A stretch of DNA of 33,019 nt from Lachnospiraceae bacterium (GTDB lineage: Bacteria > Bacillota > Clostridia > Lachnospirales > Lachnospiraceae), in assembly GCA_017482485.1 (NCBI GenBank), contig JAFUMV010000055.1, forward strand, positions 1-33,019, read 5' to 3'. This document shows, piece by piece, positions 15,918 through 25,113 of the stretch. Both the position numbers and the translations under genes were made by a program. The notes below the pieces were generated by a model. It was not told the DNA's origin, made no database searches, and saw nothing but the letters and a program-made list of their open reading frames with translations. Positions within the stretch are counted from its first letter, which is position 1. The number at the start of each line of letters is the position of its first letter.

Positions 15918-16763
15918 TTACAGCACAAACCGTCCCTCAAGCGCAATAAACTGGTCAAACAGCATCCGGCTGACTCTTGCACCGAACACGGTAGCCGGAT
16001 GAGCCGGATAATACATGGCATCGGAAAATTCCTTATTTAACATCACCAGCACATAAGGTCCGTAAGGTGTGTAAATAATGCCTCCATCATTTCTGCAGGC
16101 ATCCATGCTTCCGCTCTTGCTGGCAACCTGAACCAGAATATCATCCGTCTTGTCGCTGTACATGTAAAAATGATGGAAATACTTGGTAATCATGCTGTTG
16201 TAATGCTGCTTTTTGAAAATTTCCAGCATTTTTTCATCGGAAGCAGGGCTGATCAGCTCATGCTTTGCCAGACGGGTAAACATGCTCGCATAATCTCTGG
16301 GCGTTGTGGTTCCCAGTTTTTCATATTGATCAAAATGAATGGGATTGTGTAAAACGGTATCTTTACAGCCCAGCTTCTGAATACATTCATTAATGGTATC
16401 CTGACCCAGATAGTCAATCATCATATTGGTGGCAATATTGTCGCTGACGATGATCATCAGGGTTGCCACGTCCTTCACACGAAGCACAGCACCAGGATCC
16501 AGAGCACAAAGCACACCGCTTCCGTCTACCACATGGGACTGCTTATAGGTCAGCATATCCTCCAGACTGGCATGTCCCTTTTCGATTTCGTCAAAAAGGC
16601 AGGCCAGAATGTAGGTTTTTACCGTGCTGGCTGTCTCGAATTTTTCATCTGCGCCGATGGCGATCACATTTCCTTTCAGATCATCCGCATAAATGCACAT
16701 TTTACCATCGTAGCTTTTTAATTCCGCTTCAATTCTTTTTTCCAAAGTAAGTCTTGTGTCCAT
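15918..16763 (-). CDS. Class-A beta-lactamase-fold serine hydrolase B (Beta-lactamase2 type)
   Basis: 281 residues with the three penicillin-recognition motifs: S46-T-V-K49, S107-D-N109 and K216-S-G218. No signal peptide or lipobox is visible, so it should be cytoplasmic. The omega-loop Glu motif (ExxLN, Glu166) of true class A beta-lactamases is not recognisable; the corresponding stretch reads PIHFDQYEKLGTTTP. It is therefore unlikely to give efficient beta-lactam resistance and may hydrolyse a D-amino-acid peptide or ester. The start at 16763 has AGGAG upstream; the longer frame to 16805 precedes it. It is the last gene of the cell-wall peptide operon, 132 nt after the NlpC/P60 gene, and is a paralogue of the protein at 25114-25890 (shared TLMII-SDN-ATN and INE-I-KLG segments). 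Confidence 0.82.
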   Translation of the reverse strand: MDTRLTLEKRIEAELKSYDGKMCIYADDLKGNVIAIGADEKFETASTVKTYILACLFDEIEKGHASLEDMLTYKQSHVVDGSGVLCALDPGAVLRVKDVATLMIIVSDNIATNMMIDYLGQDTINECIQKLGCKDTVLHNPIHFDQYEKLGTTTPRDYASMFTRLAKHELISPASDEKMLEIFKKQHYNSMITKYFHHFYMYSDKTDDILVQVASKSGSMDACRNDGGIIYTPYGPYVLVMLNKEFSDAMYYPAHPATVFGARVSRMLFDQFIALEGRFVL

Positions 16764-16810
16764 ATTTTTCTCCTGTCCGAATGTTATCCTATGCAATACG
16801 GCCACTATTG

Positions 16811-16860
16811 TTAGCGTCGGTGTACAGACGGCAATTTGCCCATCTGTGCACCGACGCTAA
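16811..16860. repeat. 50-bp inverted repeat in the peptide operon
   Basis: Arms 16811-16828 and 16843-16860 (TTAGCGTCGGTG... ) match at 17 of 18 positions, and the loop contains a further GGCAA/TTGCC pairing. It sits between the NlpC/P60 gene and serine hydrolase B. On minus it is followed by CAATAGTGG, not a T-run, so it is not a standard terminator. A smaller hairpin (ACGCA/TGCGT, 16866-16881) lies beside it. A role in mRNA processing or in setting the level of the last gene is possible. Confidence 0.6.
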
Positions 16861-16895
16861 TGAAAACGCAGACATATGCGTCATTTCATCAAATC

Positions 16896-17783
16896 TCAGA
16901 AAATACTTCCCACCGCATAAAGGCTGTCCAGCAGGTCCTGTCTGAAAACAGGGCTTTCGGGATTTAAGCTGTTGATGACAACACCTCCGCTTCCTGTCCT
17001 GCCGGTGGAATGAATATAGTCTCCGTCCCCAAGATACATACCGATATGGCCCGGGAAATATAAAAGATCGCCGGGTTTGATATCAGCTCTGGAAATCTCA
17101 TGTACCGGGAAACCTTCCTTAATCTTCGCATCCCTAAAGGTCAGAATTCCATTTAACAGATAGCTCTCTGAAGTCAGCCCGGAGCAGTCAATTCCTGCGC
17201 TGCTGCGGCCGCCCCAGCGGTACTGTACGCCCAGATATTTCTTAGCCGTTTCGGTCACATCCAGGCGAAACTGCTCTTCATCCTCGATGGTTCGCTGTAC
17301 AGGAACGCCGGTGAACACACCTTTCTGAGAAAACTTCTTTTCTGTCAGGAACTGATTTCTGATATAGCCCTGCTGCCCATCTGCCAGACGAATCATGGCC
17401 CATCCTGAGTCCTCCAAATCCCACTCTTCCACTGCAAGCAGCGCACCGCGAAACAGGCTGATCAGGCAGACGCCCTGTACTTTTGGTAGAGACATTACAT
17501 CCACACAGAAGCCGCTTACCACATGCAGATTATCCGCTTCCCAGCTTTCGGCTTCTTTTTGACTTAACAGGTCAGCATCTTCCACAGAGAGATAACCTGT
17601 ATATCCGTAAAATGTCCGTACCGGATAGAATCCGTTTTCTTCTTCCCCGGTAATGGCGATCAGCATCCCGTACAGGCCCTGATCGGCTATAGAAGACAGT
17701 GTCTGTCCTTCTTTGGACTGCATTGTATATGCCGGGCATTCATAAATCGTAACAATCGCTTTGTTTAAGACTGCGTAGTTCAT
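16896..17783 (-). CDS. SH3-NlpC/P60 murein-peptide endopeptidase (YkfC-like)
   Basis: The 295-residue protein has two N-terminal SH3-like domains (about 5-75 and 85-150) and a C-terminal NlpC/P60 cysteine peptidase with C200 (YRWGGRSSAGIDCSG), H246 (FPGHIGMYLGDG) and H258 (YIHSTG). The architecture and lack of a signal peptide match Bacillus YkfC, a cytoplasmic gamma-D-glutamyl-L-diamino-acid endopeptidase that cuts imported murein peptides with a free N-terminal L-Ala to release L-Ala-D-Glu. The neighbouring epimerase would use that product, which strengthens the assignment. The start at 17783 is downstream of GGAGGAGAGAGGG; the alternative at 17810 precedes it. It lies 51 nt after the second ATPase gene. 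Confidence 0.85.
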   Translation of the reverse strand: MNYAVLNKAIVTIYECPAYTMQSKEGQTLSSIADQGLYGMLIAITGEEENGFYPVRTFYGYTGYLSVEDADLLSQKEAESWEADNLHVVSGFCVDVMSLPKVQGVCLISLFRGALLAVEEWDLEDSGWAMIRLADGQQGYIRNQFLTEKKFSQKGVFTGVPVQRTIEDEEQFRLDVTETAKKYLGVQYRWGGRSSAGIDCSGLTSESYLLNGILTFRDAKIKEGFPVHEISRADIKPGDLLYFPGHIGMYLGDGDYIHSTGRTGSGGVVINSLNPESPVFRQDLLDSLYAVGSIF

Positions 17784-17834
17784 GCTTCCCTCTCTCCTCC
17801 GGGCTTTCACGCAAAAGACGCGTGAGCCGAACTC

Positions 17835-18755
17835 TTATTTCACCCATTCCTGTGCTTCTTTATCGTTTGCCAGCACGTAATGCTCCGGTGCCAGTTCCTT
17901 CCAGGAAGGCGGACTATTTTTATAATCATGCATGTCAGGATCGTAAACCAAAAGCTTTTTGCTGCGCTCGTGTCTGGGATCCGGCATGGGAATTGCAGAT
18001 AACAGTGCTCTTGTATAGGGATGAATCGGATTGGTCACCAGTTCTTCCGTCTCGGCCATCTCCACAATTTCTCCCTTGTGAATAACTGCGATTCTGTCGG
18101 TGATAAAACGCATTACAGACAGATCGTGCGCGATGAACAGATAAGTGATCTGATGCTTCTTCTGCATGTCTGACAGCAGATTCAACACCTGTGCACGGAC
18201 GGATACATCCAGCGCAGAAATCGGTTCATCCGCAATAATGAATTCCGGATTCATGATCAATGCCCGCGCAATACCGATACGCTGCCTTTGTCCGCCGGAA
18301 AACTCATGCGGGAAACGGCTTGCAAATTCAGGCAGAAGTCCCACTTCACTCAGTGCATGATCCACTCTTTTTAATCTTTCTTCTTCGGAAAGATTCTTTT
18401 CAAAGTTCATCAGGCCTTCGCTGATGATATAGTCCACCTTTGCACGCTCATTTAAGGATGCCTGGGGATCCTGAAAAATCATCTGGATTTCCCGGATCAC
18501 TTTATGGTCCAGCTCCTTTGAGATCTTTCCGTTGATCTTCTCCCCTTTATAAAGGATCTCACCGCCGGCGGTGGGGATGATTCGCATAATCGCACGACCG
18601 ATGGTTGTTTTGCCGGAACCGGATTCGCCTACCAGTCCGAAAGTTTCACCCTTATATATCTTAAAATTGACCTTTTTAACCGCATCGTAACGCTTTTTCT
18701 TTTCGCCGAAAGACACATCCAGGTCCTTTACTTCCAATAATACTTCTCTTTCCAT
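17835..18755 (-). CDS. Peptide ABC transporter ATPase (OppF/DppF type)
   Basis: 306 residues. Walker A GESGSGKT at 43-50, Q-loop FQDPQASL, signature FSGGQRQR around 152-159, Walker B FIIADEP at 172-178, switch His in IAHDLSV. The C-terminal oligopeptide-transporter extension ([19 protein letters not shown]...) is present. The usual cysteine cluster of that extension (CP...C...C) is missing; the segment ends [23 protein letters not shown]. Start and upstream stop overlap by one base (TGATG), which indicates translational coupling, and GGAGG precedes the start. It pairs with the ATPase at 18755-19804 to energise peptide import. Confidence 0.92.
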   Translation of the reverse strand: MEREVLLEVKDLDVSFGEKKKRYDAVKKVNFKIYKGETFGLVGESGSGKTTIGRAIMRIIPTAGGEILYKGEKINGKISKELDHKVIREIQMIFQDPQASLNERAKVDYIISEGLMNFEKNLSEEERLKRVDHALSEVGLLPEFASRFPHEFSGGQRQRIGIARALIMNPEFIIADEPISALDVSVRAQVLNLLSDMQKKHQITYLFIAHDLSVMRFITDRIAVIHKGEIVEMAETEELVTNPIHPYTRALLSAIPMPDPRHERSKKLLVYDPDMHDYKNSPPSWKELAPEHYVLANDKEAQEWVK

Positions 18756-19804
18756 CAGATCAGGCCTCCGTTTCTGATTTTTTCAACCACTTCAGGCGGA
18801 TCCACCTTGGGCGCTCTGGGATCCAGAAGCCAGGTTCTTGCCTTGTGTGTGGGCGATACTTCAAAATAAGGCGGTCTTTCGATAAAATCGATTTTCAGAG
18901 CTTTCGGGTTACGGGGTGCAAAAGCATCTCCCTTCACCTCAGTAAACAGGTTGGGCGGCGTACCGGGAATTGAAAACAGGTTCTCACCCTTTACACCGAT
19001 CTGAGGCAGGGAAGAAAGCAAAGCCCAGGTATAAGGATGTCTGGGATCATAGAAAATATCCTCAGAGGTTCCGATTTCCACAATATCTCCCGCATACATA
19101 ACAGCAACTCTGTCCGCAATGTTTGCCACAACACCCAGGTCATGGGTGATGAGGATAACGGATAATTTATATTTATGACGCAGCTCCTTAATCAAATCCA
19201 GTATCTGTGCCTGAATGGTCACATCCAGAGCGGTGGTGGGCTCATCACAGATCAGAATCTGAGGATTACATGCAATTGCAATCGCAATTACCACACGCTG
19301 TCTCATACCGCCGGAAAATTCATGCGGATACTGCTCAAAACGTCTTTCAGGATCCTGTATGCCTACATCCTTTAAGTATTCCAGCGTTTTTGCCTTCGCC
19401 TCGGCCCGGTTTAAGTGCTGGTGCAGCAGCACCGCTTCCATGATCTGTGCCCCGATCGTTTTCAAAGGATTCAAACTCGTCATGGGATCCTGCATGATCA
19501 TTGCAATTTCATGCCCCCGGATTTTATACCACTCTTTTTCTTTTTTTAAAGAGGTCAGTTCCACCGGCACGCCATCGTCACAGCCATAGTACATGATCGT
19601 GCCATCGGTCACCTTTCCGTTCTGCTCCAAAAGTCCCATAAAGGATTTGGTAAATACGGATTTTCCGCTGCCTGACTCTCCTACGATAGCCAGAATCTCA
19701 CCTTTGTACAGATCCAGTGAAATACCGCGGATGGCATTTAATTTTTTTCCGCGCAGGTCAAACTTGATTTCCAGATTCTCAACTGTCAGCATTTTTTCAG
19801 CCAT
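18755..19804 (-). CDS. Peptide ABC transporter ATPase (OppD/DppD type)
   Basis: 349 residues. Walker A GESGSGKS at 42-49, [11 protein letters not shown]-loop, signature FSGGMRQR at about 163-170, Walker B ILICDEP at 183-189, [10 protein letters not shown] switch region, then the oligopeptide-transporter C-terminal domain ([13 protein letters not shown]... SIPGTPPNL). In the place where many family members have APRCPYAMDIC and a final Cys, this protein reads [11 protein letters not shown] and ARTW, so the Fe-S-type cysteines are lost. The start at 19804 (MAEKML) follows GGGGGGAG; the frame to 19819 would begin inside that site. It lies 18 nt after the permease gene. Confidence 0.92.
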   Translation of the reverse strand: MAEKMLTVENLEIKFDLRGKKLNAIRGISLDLYKGEILAIVGESGSGKSVFTKSFMGLLEQNGKVTDGTIMYYGCDDGVPVELTSLKKEKEWYKIRGHEIAMIMQDPMTSLNPLKTIGAQIMEAVLLHQHLNRAEAKAKTLEYLKDVGIQDPERRFEQYPHEFSGGMRQRVVIAIAIACNPQILICDEPTTALDVTIQAQILDLIKELRHKYKLSVILITHDLGVVANIADRVAVMYAGDIVEIGTSEDIFYDPRHPYTWALLSSLPQIGVKGENLFSIPGTPPNLFTEVKGDAFAPRNPKALKIDFIERPPYFEVSPTHKARTWLLDPRAPKVDPPEVVEKIRNGGLI

Positions 19805-19822
19805 TTTTACTCCCCCCATTTC

Positions 19823-20836
19823 TCAGACATGATTCTTCGGATCCGCCGCATCGGAGAAGGCATTACCAATAATATAAAATGAAATGGTCACAAAGGAAAG
19901 GATCAGGGTCGGGTATACCAGCTGATAACGCAGCGCAGGGCTGGTGATCAGCGCACGACCTTCATTGATCAGATTTCCAAGGCTGGGGGTATCAACGGGA
20001 AGTCCCAGTCCAATGTAAGTGATAAACACCTCGTTGCCGATCGCCGCAGGAATGGTCAGTGCCATACGCAGCATGATAACGGAAACCAGATAAGGAAGCA
20101 GGTTCTTGATCATGATTTTTGAGGTAGGAGTTCCCAGACAGCGGCTGGCAACATTATAATCCCGGTCTCTGATAATCAGGATCTGATTTCGGATAAAGCG
20201 GGCCATCTGAATCCATCCGGTCAGACACATGGCAAAGATCAGCGTCTTTACGCTGGGCTTTAAAATGTAGGAAATCAGGATCAGTATGATCGTGTTGGGG
20301 ATATTATCAATAATGTTATAAATTTCTGTCAGGATGAAATCCAGCTTTCTGACATAGCCCCAGAGCACACCGATGGTGATGCCGATCAGCGCCTCTGCCA
20401 GCGCAACGGAAAGACCGATAAACAGAGAAGTTCTGGTTCCTGACCAGATACGTGCCCACAGATCCTGTCCGATGGAGTTGGTACCCAGAATGAACTGATC
20501 CCCGGGCGGAATATTACGGTACTGCATGCCGTTTTCATCATTAATGATCATATTGGGATCATACTGATTGGGCAGATAGGGCTGAATAAAAGTGAACAAA
20601 AGCAACAGTCCAAGCAGAAATAAAAGTACCACAGCCATTTTATTTTTCAGAAAGGCCTGCAGCGTGCTTCTCCAGTAGGAGTAATTGCTGTAGCCTGTTT
20701 TTTCCACTTCTTTTTCATTGAATTCGGCAAAGGAAAACAGTTCTTCTTCGGACAGATTCGTCTGCTCTTTCACTGCTTCTTCCATGCTTTTCATCAATTC
20801 TGCCTCTTTGGCATGTCGGTAGGAAAATTGCTTCAT
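19823..20836 (-). CDS. Peptide ABC transporter permease (OppC/DppC type)
   Basis: 337 residues: a long acidic cytoplasmic N-terminus (about 1-55), first membrane helix around 68-88 (MAVVLLFLLGLLLLFTFIQPYLP), an extracytoplasmic loop with the DQFILGTNSIGQDLWARIWSGTRTS motif typical of DppC/OppC, then five more helices with the coupling (EAA) region near RDYNVASRCLGTPTSKIMIKNLLP. The C-terminal GLGLPVDTPSLGNLINEGR segment is also diagnostic. Its ATG overlaps the stop of the preceding permease gene by one base (TAATG), and AAGGTG lies upstream. It forms the membrane channel with the protein at 20836-21777. Confidence 0.92.
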   Translation of the reverse strand: MKQFSYRHAKEAELMKSMEEAVKEQTNLSEEELFSFAEFNEKEVEKTGYSNYSYWRSTLQAFLKNKMAVVLLFLLGLLLLFTFIQPYLPNQYDPNMIINDENGMQYRNIPPGDQFILGTNSIGQDLWARIWSGTRTSLFIGLSVALAEALIGITIGVLWGYVRKLDFILTEIYNIIDNIPNTIILILISYILKPSVKTLIFAMCLTGWIQMARFIRNQILIIRDRDYNVASRCLGTPTSKIMIKNLLPYLVSVIMLRMALTIPAAIGNEVFITYIGLGLPVDTPSLGNLINEGRALITSPALRYQLVYPTLILSFVTISFYIIGNAFSDAADPKNHV

Positions 20837-21777
20837 TATCTGTCACCTTCTTTCTTTCCAAGGCTGATTCTGGGATCCAGAATAACCATCAAAACATCTC
20901 CCAACATCAGGCCCAAAACACCAACGCAGGCATAAAGCAAAACAATTCCCTGGACCATGGTGTTGTCATGCTTTTTGATTACCGTTACCAACAGACCGCC
21001 CATTCCGGGGACACTGTAAAGAGATTCAATATAAATGGAACCGATTACCGTATTTAAAAACGCGGTAGGAATATACTGTGCCAGGGGCACGAAAGCATTG
21101 CGGAAAATATGTTTAAACATAACACCGCCTTCGGATACGCCTTTCGCCTTTGCCAGCTTCACATAGTCCTTATTGCTTTCATCCACCATATAACGGCGCA
21201 GCCACATTCCGTAAAACGCAATGTTATTTAAAGACATGGAAAGTACCGGTAAAATCCAGTATTTGGGATTGTTAATATCAAAAAGCAGTCCCACGTTCAG
21301 AATCTGTGTCCCGTAAAGCTGAATGTACAGGAAATAAACAGCTGCCGGTATCGCCTGTATGCACACGATGAACATGGTTCCCAGCTTATCAAAGAAACGA
21401 TATTTATACCGTGCCATCAACGCGCCCATCGGAATGCCGATCAAGAGGGAAACAATCATGGAAAACACACCCAGCTTGATGGAAACCGGCACCTTGTCCG
21501 CAAGAATTTCCGTTACCGCCACATTTGCGCGATAAATGCGGGATGTGCCCAGATCACCATGAAGCAGATCTTTAAAGAAACGCACGATCTGTACAGGAAG
21601 CGGATCTGTCAGCCCCATTTCTTCCAGACCTACCTGAATCTGCTGAGGGGTCATCTTTTCATAGTTGGGGAAATACCCTTCAATGGGCATCAGACGCAGC
21701 AGGCAGAAAACGATGGTCAGAATAATTACCAGCGTGATCAGCGAACGCCCGATTCGTTTTGCCAGATACTTTAACAT
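20836..21777 (-). CDS. Peptide ABC transporter permease (OppB/DppB type)
   Basis: 313 residues with six predicted membrane helices. The N-terminus MLKYLAKRIGRSLITLVIILTIVFCLLRLMP, the GLTDPLPVQIVRFFKDLLHGDLGTS loop, the EAA-like region KLAKAKGVSEGGVMFKHIFRNAFVPL, and the end SIYIESLYSVPGMGGLLVTVIKKHD...DPRI are all typical of DppB/OppB. GGAG upstream of the ATG supports the start. It is separated from the binding-protein gene by 192 nt that contain two strong hairpins, so it may be expressed at a lower level than that gene. Confidence 0.93.
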   Translation of the reverse strand: MLKYLAKRIGRSLITLVIILTIVFCLLRLMPIEGYFPNYEKMTPQQIQVGLEEMGLTDPLPVQIVRFFKDLLHGDLGTSRIYRANVAVTEILADKVPVSIKLGVFSMIVSLLIGIPMGALMARYKYRFFDKLGTMFIVCIQAIPAAVYFLYIQLYGTQILNVGLLFDINNPKYWILPVLSMSLNNIAFYGMWLRRYMVDESNKDYVKLAKAKGVSEGGVMFKHIFRNAFVPLAQYIPTAFLNTVIGSIYIESLYSVPGMGGLLVTVIKKHDNTMVQGIVLLYACVGVLGLMLGDVLMVILDPRISLGKKEGDR

Positions 21778-21868
21778 GTGAACTACTCCTTCATTTGATT
21801 ATGTATATGCGATCGCGCCACAACACAAAAAGCAATCCTGCTGCTTGTGCTCTGACGTTAAAAACGCA

Positions 21869-21903
21869 CTCGGAAACAGAGGAATTCATCCTCCGTTTCC
21901 GAG
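21869..21903 (-). other. Intercistronic hairpin 1 of the peptide operon (attenuator-like)
   Basis: CTCGGAAAC-GAGGA (21869-21883) pairs with TCCTC-GTTTCCGAG (21889-21903) with one internal mismatch and loop ATTCA. Read on minus the stem is followed by TGCGTTTTTAACG, an imperfect U-tract that could cause partial termination between the binding-protein gene and the permeases. Confidence 0.65.
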
Positions 21904-21914
21904 AACATTTTTAT

Positions 21915-21939
21915 GCTCCTCCCCGGAGCGGGGAGGAGC
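21915..21939 (-). other. Intercistronic hairpin 2 of the peptide operon
   Basis: GCTCCTCCCC (21915-21924), loop GGAGC, GGGGAGGAGC (21930-21939), a perfect GC-rich 10-bp stem 30 nt after the binding-protein stop codon. On minus it is followed by ATAAAAATG, without a U-tract. It probably protects the 3' end of the binding-protein mRNA. Confidence 0.65.
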
Positions 21940-21969
21940 GAAAATGTATGAACTATGCACTTTTGGGGC

Positions 21970-23889
21970 TTATTTTGCTTTGTTAGCCTCGTACTGTTCC
22001 ATGGATACATAAGTATCCTGCAAATGCTGACCTTTGAATCTTAACTTGGATACACCGAAAGGCGCATACTGCGCTTCAAATACATTCAGCTTGGTGGAAA
22101 TATAGGAGCTTACTGTGATGCTGAAAGGAATTACCAGTGCATGGTCCATCAGCACTGCTTCAGCTTCCGCAAATGCTTCATAACGCGCATTTGTATCAAC
22201 AGTGATTTCCTTAGCTGCATCAACCTTATCGAAATATTCCTGAACTGCTGCTGCAGCAGGAGTACCCTCTTCAATTGCCTTTGCAAGGAATGCATATTTG
22301 TAACCAGGATCATATCCGGATTCACCAGCTGCCTGATAGAAAGGATCTGTCCAGGTTTCGGGATCTGCATAGTCAGCGCCCCATCCGCACTTCATGAATG
22401 CGTACTTACCGGAACGACGAACTTCTGTCAGGAAGTTGTCAGTAGGGCCTGCTTCAATGATGATATCAATGAAATCGCTGCCCAGCAGTGCTTCCATCTG
22501 CTGTTCTACTACCTGACATTCCTTATCCCAGTCTGTCGTGCTGGGATTGTAACACATAAGCGCCTTCACGGGGAAGGTAACACCTTCTGCTGTCAGTTCT
22601 TCCACTGCAGCATCCCTGTATTCAATGGCCTTTGCTTCATCAAAGGTATCTCCCTTGTCTGCAAGTGCGCCAACTGTTGTGAAATCAGTGCCATCTGCAT
22701 TGTAAGCAAAATCAAAAGGTGTAACGGTAGCCAGTGTATAATCTTCAGGAGTGGAAGGCTCAAGCACCGCTACTTCCTTCACCTTATCAAGACCATAATA
22801 CAGAGCTTTACGGAAGTTTTCGTTATTTACTGCTTTTCTCCAGTTATCGGGTTCGTAAGCTTCATCGAACTGAGGATCAAAGTTAAAGCAGTAGAAGTAA
22901 GAATAACTGGTAGAAGGACGCTCCCGGCTTACCAGATTCTTTGTTTCTTCATTGCCCTGCCAGTCTTCCAGCAGATCAGCGCTGATGGTTGCATAGTCAA
23001 TTTCACCACGCTTGATCATTTCAGGGCCGATCGTATCTGCTTCTGCGTTGTAAATCTGCTGAACCTCATCGATGAACACATTAGCAACATCATAGTTGGA
23101 AGGATTCTTCTTTAATACACGTTTCTCCTGAGGGGAATACTCAGCCAGATAGTATGCACCGTTGTAGTACATCTTGTCAGCTGCTGTAGCGAATTCCTTG
23201 CCCAGTTCTTCCAGCTGAGGACCATATGCAGGCATGTAAACCACATATACCAGAGAGGAAATGAAGTAAGGCACTTCTTTTGCCAGAGTATAGGTCAGGG
23301 TGTGTTCATCCACAGCCTTTACACCAACTTCTGCAAAGTCAATTTCTTCCCATACATTGCCGTCTTCGTCAGCGCCGCCCTGGTAAACCAGACCATTGTA
23401 GTATTCTTCTGCGTTCGCAATAACGCCGAACAGGTTCTGTACGTTTGCGCTTTCGTACTCAGGGGTCAGCTCATATTTCAGCGCATCCACGAAGTCTTGG
23501 GCTGTCACATCAGCAACTTCTGCGCCGGTGTTGTCAACCCACTTTGCGTCTCTTAACTTGAATGTCCAGGTAAGAGTTGCTTCGTCATAAGTCCACTCGG
23601 TAGCCAGACCTTCCTTCAGCTGTCCGTTGGAATCATACTCAACCAGAGTATCTACGCAGTTTGCACCAATCGTCTGCTCGTTGATGGTAGAGGTTACCAG
23701 ATAGTTCAGAGTGGAAACTTCACTGGAGTAAAGCTCTCTGTAAACAGCAGGTTCGCCGCTTTCAGCGCCTGCGCTTTCGCCTGCTGCAGAACTACCACTG
23801 CCGGATGAAGCGGAACCGCAGCCGGTCAGAGCTGTGGAAACTGCCATAACGACACAGAGCATCATAGCGATCAGTTTCTTGTTTTTCAT
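21970..23889 (-). CDS. Peptide-binding lipoprotein of an ABC transporter (SBP family 5)
   Basis: 639 residues, an OppA/DppA-type extracellular solute-binding protein. The signal peptide and lipobox are clear: MKNKKLIAMMLCVVMAVSTA then LTGC with Cys24 as the lipidation site, followed by a Ser/Gly/Ala/Glu linker to about residue 50. Family landmarks include WTFKLRDAKWVDNTGAEVTAQDFVDALKYEL-like text around 125-155 and FRKALYYGLDK. The length is above the 500-550 usual for OppA. The start at 23889 is set by GGAGGAGAG upstream; the frame to 23997 overlaps the preceding gene. In this setting it probably captures murein-derived peptides, but the specificity is not visible from sequence. A GAAA-loop hairpin (CTAA.CCC/GGG.TTAG) lies in the gap upstream. 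Confidence 0.9.
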   Translation of the reverse strand: MKNKKLIAMMLCVVMAVSTALTGCGSASSGSGSSAAGESAGAESGEPAVYRELYSSEVSTLNYLVTSTINEQTIGANCVDTLVEYDSNGQLKEGLATEWTYDEATLTWTFKLRDAKWVDNTGAEVADVTAQDFVDALKYELTPEYESANVQNLFGVIANAEEYYNGLVYQGGADEDGNVWEEIDFAEVGVKAVDEHTLTYTLAKEVPYFISSLVYVVYMPAYGPQLEELGKEFATAADKMYYNGAYYLAEYSPQEKRVLKKNPSNYDVANVFIDEVQQIYNAEADTIGPEMIKRGEIDYATISADLLEDWQGNEETKNLVSRERPSTSYSYFYCFNFDPQFDEAYEPDNWRKAVNNENFRKALYYGLDKVKEVAVLEPSTPEDYTLATVTPFDFAYNADGTDFTTVGALADKGDTFDEAKAIEYRDAAVEELTAEGVTFPVKALMCYNPSTTDWDKECQVVEQQMEALLGSDFIDIIIEAGPTDNFLTEVRRSGKYAFMKCGWGADYADPETWTDPFYQAAGESGYDPGYKYAFLAKAIEEGTPAAAAVQEYFDKVDAAKEITVDTNARYEAFAEAEAVLMDHALVIPFSITVSSYISTKLNVFEAQYAPFGVSKLRFKGQHLQDTYVSMEQYEANKAK

Positions 23890-23996
23890 AATATCTCTCC
23901 TCCTTAATTCTTTATGGCTAAACCCTTTCGGGATTAGTTTCTTTTTCATATGCTGCCATCCCCCAAAAACATTCCTTCCGGCAGCGGCTGTCCTCA

Positions 23997-25085
23997 TTAC
24001 AGTTTTTCAAATCCCGGAACAGCTGAAACTCCAAGCCCTGCAGAATCCGTCATGATAATTTTGTTTCCCTGATAAAGAGGACCGCCTGTGTAAGGGTCAA
24101 TTTTACAAAGGGACGGACCGTCCAGATCTGCTCTGGTAATTACGCCCTTGGCCGCTGCCAGATGTGCTGCCGCACTGACAGCGATCTTGCTTTCAAGCAT
24201 ACAGCCGATCATGCATTCCACACCATAGCTTTCTGCAATACTGCAGATTTTTAAAGCTTCATAAATGCCTCCGGTTTTCATCAACTTGATATTAATCAGA
24301 TCAGCAGCCCTCTCCTGAATCAGATGGATTGCATCCTGGGGAGAAAACACGCTCTCATCTGCAAGAATCGGTGTTGAAACCTGACTGGTAACAAATTTCA
24401 TGCCTTCAAAATCATGGGCAGATACCGGCTGTTCCACCAGATCCATATCAATGCCCATATCTTCCAGCGTGCGAATGATCCGAACCGCATCCTTTGCTTT
24501 CCAGCCCTGATTTGCATCAATACGAAGCTTAACATCGGGGCCTACGGCCTGACGGATAGCTTTGATACGCTCAATGTCCTTTAAGCTTTCCTTGCCCACT
24601 TTGATCTTTAAAATATCAAAGCCCTGGGCTACAGCCTTTAAGCTGTCTGCAACCATTTCATCAATCTCATTGACACTGATGGTCAGATCGGTTTCCACCT
24701 CTTTTTTGCTGCCGCCCAGCACCTGGTACAGGGGCCTTCCGCAGGATTTGGCAAACAGATCATAAATTGCCATGTCAACAGCAGCCTTGGCGGAAGTATT
24801 TTTTAAAATGCATCCGTGAAGCTTATTCATGATGCCGTCCAGATTCTCAATTTCCATACCGATCAGATTCGGTGCGATGAAATCTTCGATTGCACAGCGG
24901 ATGGAGCCTAATGTATCTCCGGTGATAACCGCGGTGGGAGGTGCCTCACCAAAGCCCTCCTGTCCGTCATCTGTAATAACTCTCACTACAATATCATGTA
25001 CATTCTCCACAGTGCGCAGCGCTGTTTTAAAAGGTGTGACTAACGGAATCTTCACTTCCGCAGTTTCTATTTTTATGATTTTCAT
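23997..25085 (-). CDS. Dipeptide epimerase, L-Ala-D/L-Glu type (enolase superfamily)
   Basis: Interconverts L-Ala-D-Glu and L-Ala-L-Glu so that murein-derived dipeptides can be cleaved by ordinary peptidases. The 362-residue protein has the muconate-lactonizing-like barrel with the acid/base lysines K160 and K162 (LKIKVG) and K267 (INIK), metal ligands D190 (RIDANQGW), E218 (DLVEQP) and D243 (LADES), and the terminal DLDGP motif near 320. R24 in FKTALRTV and the residue numbering closely resemble Bacillus YkfB, which supports L-Ala-D/L-Glu specificity. The start has GAGGCG upstream. It lies 28 nt after serine hydrolase A and 107 nt before the binding-protein gene. A different dipeptide epimerase specificity is possible. 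Confidence 0.88.
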   Translation of the reverse strand: MKIIKIETAEVKIPLVTPFKTALRTVENVHDIVVRVITDDGQEGFGEAPPTAVITGDTLGSIRCAIEDFIAPNLIGMEIENLDGIMNKLHGCILKNTSAKAAVDMAIYDLFAKSCGRPLYQVLGGSKKEVETDLTISVNEIDEMVADSLKAVAQGFDILKIKVGKESLKDIERIKAIRQAVGPDVKLRIDANQGWKAKDAVRIIRTLEDMGIDMDLVEQPVSAHDFEGMKFVTSQVSTPILADESVFSPQDAIHLIQERAADLINIKLMKTGGIYEALKICSIAESYGVECMIGCMLESKIAVSAAAHLAAAKGVITRADLDGPSLCKIDPYTGGPLYQGNKIIMTDSAGLGVSAVPGFEKL

Positions 25086-25113
25086 CTCTGTCGCCTCAAC
25101 AAATAGATAGTTT

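Noticed and set aside
15918-16763. Antibiotic-resistance class A beta-lactamase
   Set aside because: SxxK, SDN and KSG are present, but there is no signal peptide and no ExxLN omega-loop motif, and the gene belongs to a peptide-catabolism operon.
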